From the NCBI RefSeq assembly GCF_003985145.1, contig NZ_ML133530.1:1-64000 (forward strand): a stretch of DNA of 64,000 bases, written 5' to 3'. Source of the DNA: Rhizobium anhuiense. GTDB taxonomy: Bacteria; Pseudomonadota; Alphaproteobacteria; Rhizobiales; Rhizobiaceae. This document shows, one piece after another, positions 52,391-60,627 of the stretch (the stretch's first letter is position 1; every line of letters starts with the position of its first letter). The position numbers and the translations under genes were made by a program. A model generated the notes under the pieces. It was not told the DNA's origin. It saw only the letters and a program-made list of their open reading frames with translations, and did no database searches.

Positions 52391-53164
52391 ATGAACTGGT
52401 TGAAAACCGTCGCCGCTGCCGCCCTCATTCAGGCTGCGGCCCTCCTGCCTGCCCATGCCGGCGAGAACCTCGCCGCCATCAAATCGGCCGGCGTCTTCAA
52501 GATCGGTACCGAAGGCACGTATGCGCCCTTCACCTATCATGACGAAAGCGGCAAGCTCGTCGGCTTCGATGTCGAGATCGGCGAAGCGATCGCCGCCAAG
52601 CTCGGCGTCAAGGCCGAGTTCGTCGAAGGCAAGTGGGACGGCCTGATCGCCGGCCTCGACGCCAAGCGCTACGACACCGTCATCAATCAGGTCGGCATCA
52701 CCGAAACCCGCAAGCAGAAATATGATTTCTCCGAGCCCTATATTGCCTCCAAGGCCGTGCTGATCGCCCGTGACGGCGATGACAGCATCAAGTCCTTCGC
52801 CGATCTGAAGGGCAAGAAGGCCGCGCAATCACTGACCAGCAACTTCGGCAAGCTCGCCACCGAAGCCGGCGCCGAACTCGTCGGCACCGACGGTTTCGAT
52901 CAGTCGATCCAGCTCGTGCTGACCAAGCGCGCCGACGCCACGATCAACGACAGCCTCTCCTTCCTCGATTTCAAGAAGCACAAGCCGGACGCGCCGGTGA
53001 AGATCGTCGCCGAACAGGAAAATGCCGACTACTCCGGCGTCATCATCCGCAAGAACGAGCCGGAGCTTCTCGCCGAAATCAACAAGGCGCTTGCCGACAT
53101 CAAGGCCGACGGCACCTATAAGAAGATCGCCGACAAGTATTTCGGCCAGGACGTTTCCAAGTAA
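52391..53164 (+). CDS. Amino acid ABC transporter substrate-binding protein
   Basis: 257 residues with a cleavable signal peptide (M-N-W-L-K-T-V ... L-P-A-H-A, then G-E-N) and the solute-binding family 3 fold: G-T-E-G-T-Y-A-P-F-T, G-F-D-V-E-I-G and D-F-S-E-P-Y. It resembles cystine/polar amino acid binders (FliY/TcyJ-like). ATG 52391 has AAGGAT upstream; ATG 52379 is also in frame. Permease and ATPase genes follow after a hairpin-rich 201-bp gap. Confidence 0.9.
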   Translation: MNWLKTVAAAALIQAAALLPAHAGENLAAIKSAGVFKIGTEGTYAPFTYHDESGKLVGFDVEIGEAIAAKLGVKAEFVEGKWDGLIAGLDAKRYDTVINQVGITETRKQKYDFSEPYIASKAVLIARDGDDSIKSFADLKGKKAAQSLTSNFGKLATEAGAELVGTDGFDQSIQLVLTKRADATINDSLSFLDFKKHKPDAPVKIVAEQENADYSGVIIRKNEPELLAEINKALADIKADGTYKKIADKYFGQDVSK

Positions 53165-53365
53165 GCTTCGTTCAAGAAAAGAACCCCCTCCCCCACAAGG
53201 GCAAGGGGGTTCGATGCCGCGCCGCCTCATCTCAGAACAGCCTCCCCGCCACAGTACGGTCGCTATTTGGCGCGCCGAAGGCCCCGATAAGCCCCTCCCC
53301 CTTGTGGGGAGGGGTTGGGGAGGGGTATTCCACTTCGACGCACCAACCGACCAGAAGGAATTCCC
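53165..53365 (+). repeat. Hairpin-rich repeat between binding-protein and permease genes
   Basis: A hairpin GAACCCCC...GGGGGTTC at 53181-53212 and a second CCCCTCCCC...GGGGAGGGG at 53292-53314. The CCCCACAAGGG block near 53192 is also complementary to CCCCTTGTGGGG near 53298, so the two may pair over a distance. Such elements often lower expression of downstream genes in operons. Confidence 0.65.
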
Positions 53366-54046
53366 TTGGCGCACTGGCTCCAACTGATGGCGGAATCGCT
53401 GCCTTCGCTCCTGTGGGCGGGGCTGATCTTCACCATTCCGCTGACCCTGCTCTCCTTCGTCTTTGGCCTGGCCCTCGGGCTCGCCACCGCGATCGCCCGA
53501 CTCTTCGGGCCGATGCCGCTCTCCGCCGTCGCGCGCTTCTATGTCTGGGTCATCCGCGGCACGCCGCTGCTCGTTCAGCTCTTTGTCATCTTCTACGGCC
53601 TGCCGAGCCTCGGCATCCTGCTCGATGCCTTCCCGGCCGCCCTCATCGGCTTCACCCTGAATATCGGCGCCTATAGCTCCGAGATCATCCGCGCCGTCAT
53701 TTCCTCGGTGCCGAAAGGCCAGTGGGAAGCTGCCTATTCGATCGGCATGAGCTGGCGCCAGGCGATGAGCCGCACCATCCTGCCGCAGGCCGCCCGTGTC
53801 GCCGTGCCGCCTTTGTCGAATACTTTCATCTCGCTGGTCAAAGACACGTCGCTTGCCGCCGCCATCACCGTGCCGGAACTCTTCCAGGCGGCGCAGCGCA
53901 TCGTCGCCACCACTTATGAGCCGTTGATCCTCTATATCGAGGCGGCGCTGATCTATCTCGTCCTGAGCTCCGTCCTCTCGCAGCTGCAAGTGCGGCTGGA
54001 ACGCCGCTTCGCGCGTTATGGCGGTATGCTGGAGGCAAATGCATGA
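53366..54046 (+). CDS. Amino acid ABC transporter permease
   Basis: 226 residues with about five membrane segments and the inner-membrane-component loop Y-S-S-E-I-I-R-A-V-I-S-S-V-P-K-G-Q-W-E-A-A (EAA motif) typical of the HisM/GlnP class. The TTG start at 53366 follows AAGGAA by 6 bases; an ATG at 53387 is the alternative. One permease gene suggests a homodimer, as in cystine transporters. Confidence 0.9.
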   Translation: MAHWLQLMAESLPSLLWAGLIFTIPLTLLSFVFGLALGLATAIARLFGPMPLSAVARFYVWVIRGTPLLVQLFVIFYGLPSLGILLDAFPAALIGFTLNIGAYSSEIIRAVISSVPKGQWEAAYSIGMSWRQAMSRTILPQAARVAVPPLSNTFISLVKDTSLAAAITVPELFQAAQRIVATTYEPLILYIEAALIYLVLSSVLSQLQVRLERRFARYGGMLEANA

Positions 54047-54804
54047 TCGAGCTTTCCAACATCGAAAAGCGCTTCGGCGATGCGGTCATCCTGAAGGATA
54101 TCAGCATCCGCATCCCCGAAGGCAGCGTCACCGCGCTGGTGGGACCTTCCGGCGGCGGCAAGAGCACGCTGCTGCGCTGCATCAACCTGCTCGAAATTCC
54201 GACAGCAGGCGCGATCCGCCTGGGAGAGGAAACGCTGGCCTTTACCCCGGACAAACGAACGAGCTGGCAGGCGATCCAGAAGATCCGCCGCCAGACCGGC
54301 ATGGTCTTCCAGAACTTCCAGCTCTTCCCGCATCAGACCGCGATCGAGAATGTCATGGAAGGTCTGGTGACGGTGCTGAGATGGCCGAGGGAAAAGGCCC
54401 GCGAACGCGCAATGGAATTGCTGACCAAGGTCGGCATGACCCACAAGGCCGACGCCTGGCCTTCGACACTATCGGGTGGCCAGCAGCAGCGCGTCGCAAT
54501 TGCCCGGGCACTGGCGCCATCGCCGCGCGTGCTTCTTTGCGACGAGCCGACATCCGCGCTCGATCCCGAACTTTCGGCCGAGGTGGTCGATGTGCTTGGC
54601 AAGCTTGCCAGCGAAGGCACGACGATGGTGATGGCGACCCATGATCTCCGGCTCGCCTCGAAGATCGCCAATGACGTCGTTTTCCTGGAAGCCGGAAGCG
54701 TGGTGGAAACGGGCAGCGCCAGGGCGATCTTCAATACGCCGGAGCGCGAGCGCACCAAGCGCTTCATCTCGACGATCAACGCCGCCAATACTTACGATAT
54801 CTGA
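54043..54804 (+). CDS. Amino acid ABC transporter ATPase
   Basis: 253 residues. Walker A G-P-S-G-G-G-K-S-T, signature L-S-G-G-Q-Q-Q-R, Walker B L-L-C-D-E-P-T-S-A-L-D and a switch His in A-T-H-D. It is in the polar amino acid (GlnQ/HisP) subfamily. It overlaps the permease stop by 4 bp (ATGA). The operon ends at an inverted-repeat element. Confidence 0.93.
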   Translation: MIELSNIEKRFGDAVILKDISIRIPEGSVTALVGPSGGGKSTLLRCINLLEIPTAGAIRLGEETLAFTPDKRTSWQAIQKIRRQTGMVFQNFQLFPHQTAIENVMEGLVTVLRWPREKARERAMELLTKVGMTHKADAWPSTLSGGQQQRVAIARALAPSPRVLLCDEPTSALDPELSAEVVDVLGKLASEGTTMVMATHDLRLASKIANDVVFLEAGSVVETGSARAIFNTPERERTKRFISTINAANTYDI

Positions 54805-54807
54805 GCT

Positions 54808-55065
54808 AGAGCCTTTCCGGGTTAGATTGCAGCATTCTGTTGGCTCAAACGGAGTCGGATGGTCGACCGGCCGGCGCGCGTCGTAGCCCGGCTCTACGGC
54901 CAAGCCGGCCCGTTTCAGCCAACCCTCCCGCAGATTTGCCTTGCAAATCTGCAAGACTTTAGAAGCGCCGGACGCACCTATTGCTTCGCATAGTGAAGCA
55001 GTGCGGCCGGTGGGCCGGGCATCTTTGCGCCGGCAGAATGCTGCAATCCAACCGGGAAAGGCTCT
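54808..55065. repeat. 258-bp element with 32-bp imperfect terminal inverted repeats
   Basis: The left arm 54808-54839 (AGAGCCTTTCCGGG...CAGCATTCTG) and the right arm 55034-55065 are reverse complements with two mismatches over 32 bases. Inside lies a smaller palindrome, CAGATTTGC/GCAAATCTG (54931-54951). No coding capacity and no clear target duplication are seen. It is either MITE-like or a mosaic intergenic repeat between two converging genes. Confidence 0.75.
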
Positions 55066-55104
55066 GGTGCCGGGATGCGAACATCCCGGCATTGCTCGCT
55101 GCAA

Positions 55105-55677
55105 TCAGGAGGCCGTAACGACGGCGCGCGCGGCCTTCAGCGCATTGCCCCACCAGGTGAGCTGATCGAGCATGTTCTTGGCGGCCTCATTGAGATGGGC
55201 GTAATCACCGAGGCTCTTGCCTTCCTTGAGAACCGCAAGATATTCGCTGAACGCGATGTGGACGGCGGTCTTGACGGACGCTGCGCTCATTTCGACGAAG
55301 ATCAGGCGAAGCTGCTCGACCGCACGTGCGCCGCCGACGCCGCCGTAACCGACGAAACCGACCGGCTTCTGAATGAATTCGCCGAGATCGATCGCGTTCT
55401 TCAGAACCGCGGTCGGCGCATGGTTATATTCGGCGGCGGTAAAAATGAAGCCGTCGAACTCGCGCAGCTTCTTCTTCCAGTTCTCTGCGGTTTCGCTTTC
55501 CGCCGTGGTGGCGCGCTCTTCCCCGAAGAAATGCATGGGGTAGTCGAGAAGGTCGAGAACTTCGACTTCGAGATCAGAGCGCTGACTGGCGAAATCTGCG
55601 ATCCACTTGGCCGGATGCTGGGCAAAACGGCCAATACGCGTGCTGCCGACAATGACGGCAATCTTCAACTTGCTCAT
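55105..55677 (-). CDS. NADPH-dependent FMN reductase family protein
   Basis: 190 residues, flavodoxin-like fold. The FMN-binding start I-V-G-S-T-R-I-G-R near residue 9 and A-A-E-Y-N-H-A-P near 84 are signatures of the NADPH:FMN/quinone reductase (ArsH/ChrR-like) family. ATG 55677 has CAGGAAATC upstream; a longer reading to 55776 is not family-like. The physiological acceptor is unknown. It is not obviously linked to its neighbours. Confidence 0.88.
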   Translation of the reverse strand: MSKLKIAVIVGSTRIGRFAQHPAKWIADFASQRSDLEVEVLDLLDYPMHFFGEERATTAESETAENWKKKLREFDGFIFTAAEYNHAPTAVLKNAIDLGEFIQKPVGFVGYGGVGGARAVEQLRLIFVEMSAASVKTAVHIAFSEYLAVLKEGKSLGDYAHLNEAAKNMLDQLTWWGNALKAARAVVTAS

Positions 55678-55867
55678 AGACGATTTCCTGATGGGTCTTG
55701 GGGGCGGGTGGTGAGCGTGCCAATCTATGAGAAAGCCTCCTCGCCGGGCAAGGCAAGGAGGCCGCTCACTTTTCACAAAATCAGCTTTTTAACAGCCCGA
55801 CCGTACACAATCGGGTGATCGATAGCATGGCCGAATGCAACCCTTCGGAAACATCGACCCCGCCTGC

Positions 55868-58800
55868 TCAGCCGGCGTAGACGACGAGCAGGTCCTTGGC
55901 GTCGATCTGATCGCCGGCGCGCACCAGCACCTCGGAAATCGTGCCATCCTTTTCCGCGTGCAGCGCCGTTTCCATCTTCATCGCCTCGATGGAGACGAGC
56001 ACGTCGCCGGCATTGACGACCTGGCCGGGCGAGACGAAGACACGGCTGATGACACCCGGCATCGGCGCACCGACATGGATGGCATTGCCCGGCTCAGCCT
56101 TGCGGCGGACGGCGGCACCCGTCGCCCCATGAGCCCGGTCCGGCACCTTGATGCGGCGCGGCTGGCCGTTGAGCTCGAAGAAGATGGTCACCATGCCCTG
56201 GCTGTCCGTCGCGCTCATCGCCTGGTTGACGATGACGAGCGTCTTGCCGCGTTCGATATCGGCAAACAGTTCCTCGCCATCCTTGAGACCGTAGAAATAG
56301 GCCGGCGTCGGCAGCACCGAGACCGGGCCGTAGGTGTCGGAGGCGAGCGCGAAGTCGGTGAAGACCTTCGGATACATCAGATAGGAGGCAAACTCGAAGT
56401 CGCTGATCTCTCGCTCGAGTTTCGTCTCGATGACTTTACGCTCGGCATCGAGATCGGCCTCCTTGAGCAGCGAGCCGGGGCGCACGGTATAGGGCTTGTC
56501 ACCCTTCAACGCCTTCTTCTGCAGCGCTTCGGGCCATCCAGACGGCGGCTGACCGAGATCACCCTTCAGCATCGATACGACCGATTCCGGGAAGGAGACT
56601 TCCTTGTCGGGGCTGACGACATCGGCCACCGTCAGGTCCTGCGAAACCATCATCAGCGCCATGTCGCCGACGACCTTGGAAGACGGCGTCACCTTGACGA
56701 TATCGCCGAACATCTGGTTGGCGTCGGCATAGGCCTGCGCCACCTGATGCCAGCGGGTCTCGAGGCCGAGCGAGCGCGCCTGTTCCTTGAGGTTGGTGAA
56801 CTGGCCGCCCGGCATTTCGTGCAGATAGACTTCGGATGCCGGACCCTTCAGATCGCTTTCGAAGGCCGCATACTGGTTGCGCGCCGCTTCCCAATAGAAG
56901 GAGATACGGCGGATCCATTCCGGATCGAGGCCCGGATCGCGCTCCGTACCGCGCAGCGCCTCGACGATCGAACCGAGACAGGGCTGCGAAGTATTGCCGG
57001 AAAGCGCATCCATGGCCGCATCGACGGCATCGACACCGGCATCGACGGCGGCAAGGACGGTCGCAGCCGCAATACCCGATGTATCATGCGTGTGGAAATG
57101 GATCGGCAGGCCGGTCGCCTCACGCAGCGCCTTGAACAGAACCTTGGCAGCCGCGGGCTTGAGCAGGCCCGCCATATCCTTGAGCGCGATGATGTGAGCG
57201 CCGGCTTTTTCGAGCTCGACCGCAAGGTCGGTATAGTATTTCAGATCATATTTCGGACGGGCCGAGTTCAGGATATCGCCGGTGTAGCAGATCGCCGCCT
57301 CGCAGAGCTTGTTCTCCTCGGCAATGGCATCCATCGAGACGCGCATGTTCTCGACCCAGTTGAGGCAGTCGAAGACGCGGAAGAGATCGATGCCGCCCTT
57401 GGCCGCCTGGCGAACAAAATACTTGACGACATTGTCGGGATAATTGGTGTAGCCGACGCCGTTGGCGCCGCGCAGCAGCATCTGCAGCAGAAGGTTCGGC
57501 GCCCCCTCGCGGATCAGTGCCAGGCGCTCCCACGGATCCTCGGTCAGAAAGCGCATGGAAACGTCGAAGGTCGCGCCGCCCCAGCATTCGAGCGACAAAA
57601 GATTCGGCAGCGCATGCGCATAGGTGCCGGCGATGCGGGCGATGTCATAGGTGCGCATGCGGGTGGCGAGCAGCGACTGATGGCCGTCGCGCATCGTCGT
57701 GTCGGTCAAGAGTACGCGCTTTTCGTTGCGCATCCATTCGCCGAATTTCTTCGGGCCGAGCGTGTCGAGGAGCTGCTTGGTACCGTCCTTGACCGTATTG
57801 CCGTTGGCATAGGGAACCACCGGTTCGGCCGCGTTATCAAGCGGCCGCGGCCGGTCCTTGGCCTCGGGATGGCCATTGACGGTGACGTCGGCGAGATAGG
57901 TGAGCAGCTTCGTGGCGCGATCCTGGCGCTTGACCTGCTGGAAAAGCTCCGGCGTCGTATCGATGAAGCGGGTCGTGTAGCTGTTATCCCGGAACTTCGG
58001 ATGGCCGATGATCGCTTCGAGGAAGGTCAGGTTGGTGGCGACGCCGCGAATGCGGAATTCGCGCAGCGCCCGGTCCATGCGGGAAATCGCTTCGGATGGA
58101 TTTGGCGCCCATGCCGTGACCTTGACGAGAAGCGGATCGTAAAAGCGGGTGATGATGGCGCCGGAATAGGAGGTGCCGCCGTCGAGCCGGATGCCGAAAC
58201 CGGAGGCCGAGCGATAGGCGGTGATCCGACCGTAATCCGGAATGAAATTATGCTCCGGATCTTCCGTGGTGATGCGGCACTGCAGCGCATGGCCGTTGAG
58301 ACGGATATCCTTCTGCCCGGGCACGCCCGATTCCGGCGTGCCGATTGCAAAGCCGTCGAGGATGTGGATCTGCGCCTTGACGATGTCGATGCCGGTGACG
58401 ACTTCGGTCACCGTATGCTCGACCTGGATACGCGGATTGACTTCGATGAAGTAGAATTTGCCGGTATCGGCATCCATCAGGTATTCGACGGTGCCGGCGC
58501 CGATATAATTGGTCGCCGCCGCAATCTTCAACGAATAGGCGGCAAGCTCCTGGCGCTGCGCTTCCGAGAGGTAGGGGGCCGGTGCGCGCTCGACGACCTT
58601 CTGGTTACGGCGCTGGATCGAGCAGTCACGCTCGAAGAGATGCACGACATTGCCGTGCGTATCGCCGAGAACCTGGCTTTCCACATGGCGGGCGCGCTCG
58701 ACGAGCTTTTCCAGATAGACCTCGTCCTTGCCGAAGGCGGCCATCGCCTCGCGTTTGGCCTCCGTCACTTCGCGGGCAAGGTCCTTCGGATCGCGGATGG

Positions 58801-59332
58801 CGCGCATGCCGCGCCCGCCGCCGCCCCAGGAAGCCTTGAGCATGACGGGATAGCCGATCTCCTCGGCCATCTTGGCCACTTCGGCCATATCCTCGGGCAG
58901 GGGGCCGGTGGCCGGCACCACAGGCACGCCGACCGAGATCGCCAGGTTGCGCGCTGCAACCTTGTTGCCGAGCTGGCGCATCGTATCGGCCTTCGGGCCG
59001 ATGAAAATGATGCCGGCCTTGTTGCAGGCATCAACGAATTCGGGGCTTTCCGACAGCAGGCCGTAGCCGGGATGGATCGCGTCCGCGCCCGAAAGCTTGG
59101 CGACGCGGATCACCTCCTCGATCGAGAGATAGCTCTCGATCGGACCCATATCCTTGGCGAGATGCGGGCCGCGGCCGACCTGATAGCTCTCGTCCGCCTT
59201 GAAGCGGTGCAGTGCCAGCTTGTCCTCTTCCGCCCAGATGGCCACCGTTTTTATTCCAAGTTCGTTGGCCGCGCGGAACACGCGAATGGCAATTTCGGAG
59301 CGGTTGGCAACGAGAATCTTGGAAATGGGCAA
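55868..59332 (-). CDS. pyc: Pyruvate carboxylase
   Basis: 1154 residues, a single-chain enzyme. Biotin carboxylase domain 1-450 (G-Y-G-L-L-S-E and G-G-G-G-R-G-M-R), carboxyltransferase barrel about 530-830 (T-M-R-D-G-H-Q-S-L), allosteric/tetramerisation region, and the C-terminal biotin domain with biotinyl Lys in E-A-M-K-M-E. It makes oxaloacetate from pyruvate, the main anaplerotic step in rhizobia growing on sugars. The gene is monocistronic by spacing; LuxR is upstream on the same strand, 216 bp away. Confidence 0.98.
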   Translation of the reverse strand: MPISKILVANRSEIAIRVFRAANELGIKTVAIWAEEDKLALHRFKADESYQVGRGPHLAKDMGPIESYLSIEEVIRVAKLSGADAIHPGYGLLSESPEFVDACNKAGIIFIGPKADTMRQLGNKVAARNLAISVGVPVVPATGPLPEDMAEVAKMAEEIGYPVMLKASWGGGGRGMRAIRDPKDLAREVTEAKREAMAAFGKDEVYLEKLVERARHVESQVLGDTHGNVVHLFERDCSIQRRNQKVVERAPAPYLSEAQRQELAAYSLKIAAATNYIGAGTVEYLMDADTGKFYFIEVNPRIQVEHTVTEVVTGIDIVKAQIHILDGFAIGTPESGVPGQKDIRLNGHALQCRITTEDPEHNFIPDYGRITAYRSASGFGIRLDGGTSYSGAIITRFYDPLLVKVTAWAPNPSEAISRMDRALREFRIRGVATNLTFLEAIIGHPKFRDNSYTTRFIDTTPELFQQVKRQDRATKLLTYLADVTVNGHPEAKDRPRPLDNAAEPVVPYANGNTVKDGTKQLLDTLGPKKFGEWMRNEKRVLLTDTTMRDGHQSLLATRMRTYDIARIAGTYAHALPNLLSLECWGGATFDVSMRFLTEDPWERLALIREGAPNLLLQMLLRGANGVGYTNYPDNVVKYFVRQAAKGGIDLFRVFDCLNWVENMRVSMDAIAEENKLCEAAICYTGDILNSARPKYDLKYYTDLAVELEKAGAHIIALKDMAGLLKPAAAKVLFKALREATGLPIHFHTHDTSGIAAATVLAAVDAGVDAVDAAMDALSGNTSQPCLGSIVEALRGTERDPGLDPEWIRRISFYWEAARNQYAAFESDLKGPASEVYLHEMPGGQFTNLKEQARSLGLETRWHQVAQAYADANQMFGDIVKVTPSSKVVGDMALMMVSQDLTVADVVSPDKEVSFPESVVSMLKGDLGQPPSGWPEALQKKALKGDKPYTVRPGSLLKEADLDAERKVIETKLEREISDFEFASYLMYPKVFTDFALASDTYGPVSVLPTPAYFYGLKDGEELFADIERGKTLVIVNQAMSATDSQGMVTIFFELNGQPRRIKVPDRAHGATGAAVRRKAEPGNAIHVGAPMPGVISRVFVSPGQVVNAGDVLVSIEAMKMETALHAEKDGTISEVLVRAGDQIDAKDLLVVYAG

Positions 59333-59501
59333 AACGGTCTCCTCAGACGTTCAGACGCGGGCATGCTGCACCCGCGAAGAAAATTCTTAACTTCTTGTCA
59401 CAGGAAGTTCAATTTCTCTTGCGACTGCGAAATGCACTTTCTCGCCATTCTGAAGCGCATAGCATCGGACTCGCGTCATTTGACGCGCTTATCTTATGAT
59501 C

Positions 59502-59549
59502 ATGCATGTCGTTGTCCAAAGCCGCTACCCCGTTTTGGACGACATGCAT
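59502..59549. terminator. Inverted repeat abutting the LuxR-family stop codon
   Basis: ATGCATGTC...GTCCAAA at 59502-59520 and TTTGGACGACATGCAT at 59534-59549 are nearly perfect arms with a 13-base loop. The right arm ends on the LuxR stop codon. It lacks a T-run on the minus strand, so termination is plausible but not certain. Confidence 0.55.
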
Positions 59550-60304
59550 CAGCTTATCAGGCCGTGGCGGAAGGCAAGCGCCACCGCTTGCTGCCTGTTT
59601 TTCGCCTTCAGCTTGTCCTGCAGGCCATTCATATACCAATCGACGGTATGGTTTGAGATCTTCAGCATCTTGCTGATCTCCATCGAGGTCATGCCTTCGG
59701 CGAGATAGTGCAGGATTTCCATCTCGCGTCGGGTCAGCGGCGTCTCGGCCGGCAGCACGGTCTCCAGCGCCTGCACTTCGCCTTTCAGGTCGAGCAACCG
59801 CCAGAAGGCCTTGCGCGCCACCGCCTCGAACAGTGCGATCTCCACCGGCGACAGCTCGATCGGCTTGCCGGCGAGATTGAGGCTGCCGAGAATGCCGTTT
59901 CGTCCGTGGATCGGAAAGATGTAGCCATCTTCCAGTCCATGGCCGAAGGCATCGACCATCATCTGCTCCATACGGCGTTGCTGCCCATCCTTGCTGAACG
60001 CCGCCATGCTGTCTCGCCAGCGGAAAGGCCGCTGGGCATGGGCGAGATAACGCACCATCGGATCGATCAGCACATATTTTTTCGCGGTATATATCTGCGG
60101 CCATTGTTCCGGCCAGCGGCCGGCAAGCGCCGCGGCCCAGGGTTCCGGATTCGGCTGCGCCGGATTCTGCGGCACATGGCGCAGCAGGCCGTAATAGTCG
60201 AAGCCGCAACCGTGGATGCCCTGCTCCAACTCGGTGACGACGACCTCAGGATTTGAACATTCTTCCAGAATTATAAGCAATTGAATTAACGAATTAATAT
60301 TCAC
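59549..60304 (-). CDS. expR: LuxR-family quorum-sensing regulator, ExpR-like, without adjacent luxI
   Basis: 251 residues: an N-terminal autoinducer-binding domain (F-D-Y-Y-G-L-L-R, Y-V-L-I-D-P-M-V, W-R-D) and a C-terminal LuxR helix-turn-helix (L-T-R-R-E-M-E-I-L-H-Y-L-A-E-G-M-T-S-M-E-I-S, then N-H-T-V-D-W-Y). Its place between pyc and ndvA matches the Sinorhizobium meliloti expR locus as I recall it, which suggests orthology with the acyl-homoserine-lactone-responsive ExpR that controls exopolysaccharide and motility. No synthase gene is in the window. The start is GTG 60304 with AAGGGGC upstream. Confidence 0.8.
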   Translation of the reverse strand: MNINSLIQLLIILEECSNPEVVVTELEQGIHGCGFDYYGLLRHVPQNPAQPNPEPWAAALAGRWPEQWPQIYTAKKYVLIDPMVRYLAHAQRPFRWRDSMAAFSKDGQQRRMEQMMVDAFGHGLEDGYIFPIHGRNGILGSLNLAGKPIELSPVEIALFEAVARKAFWRLLDLKGEVQALETVLPAETPLTRREMEILHYLAEGMTSMEISKMLKISNHTVDWYMNGLQDKLKAKNRQQAVALAFRHGLIS

Positions 60305-60627
60305 AAAAATGCCCCTTGCCCGGACTTGACGCCCGCATCGAGGCCGTCGGCGGCTTTTCAAATTGGTCGCGAAACGGTCTTCTTCAAAAAATGCAGTCAC
60401 TAATTTAATGCTGTGCTAAACATTTAATAAAATGCAAGCGCAAATTGTTGCGAGATATGTTCATGCAGCAATTTCAGCGCCATAGCCATCTCGTCGCATC
60501 CTGCGATAGTACGATCGGGTTTAATCGTCGCGACGATCGAAGCCTGAATGCTCCGTTAATCGCCGGTTCAGGTAGCCTTTTGTAGCATCGCATCATCCCG
60601 TTTTCGCAGATGCACAAGAGGTTCGAC
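60305..60627. promoter_or_regulatory. Divergent promoter region expR/ndvA
   Basis: 323 bp without a gene, AT-rich at 60395-60450. It should contain promoters for both divergent genes. I see no clear lux-box-like palindrome, riboswitch or repeat. Confidence 0.45.

Noticed and set aside
55835..59656. A 1273-codon open frame on the plus strand opposite pyc
   Set aside because: It is the antisense shadow of the high-GC pyc gene; composition is Arg/Asp/His-rich without any domain, and it has no ribosome binding site.
60305..60627. luxI partner or lux-box for the ExpR-like regulator
   Set aside because: No synthase-like frame and no clear 18-20 bp dyad in this space or elsewhere nearby.
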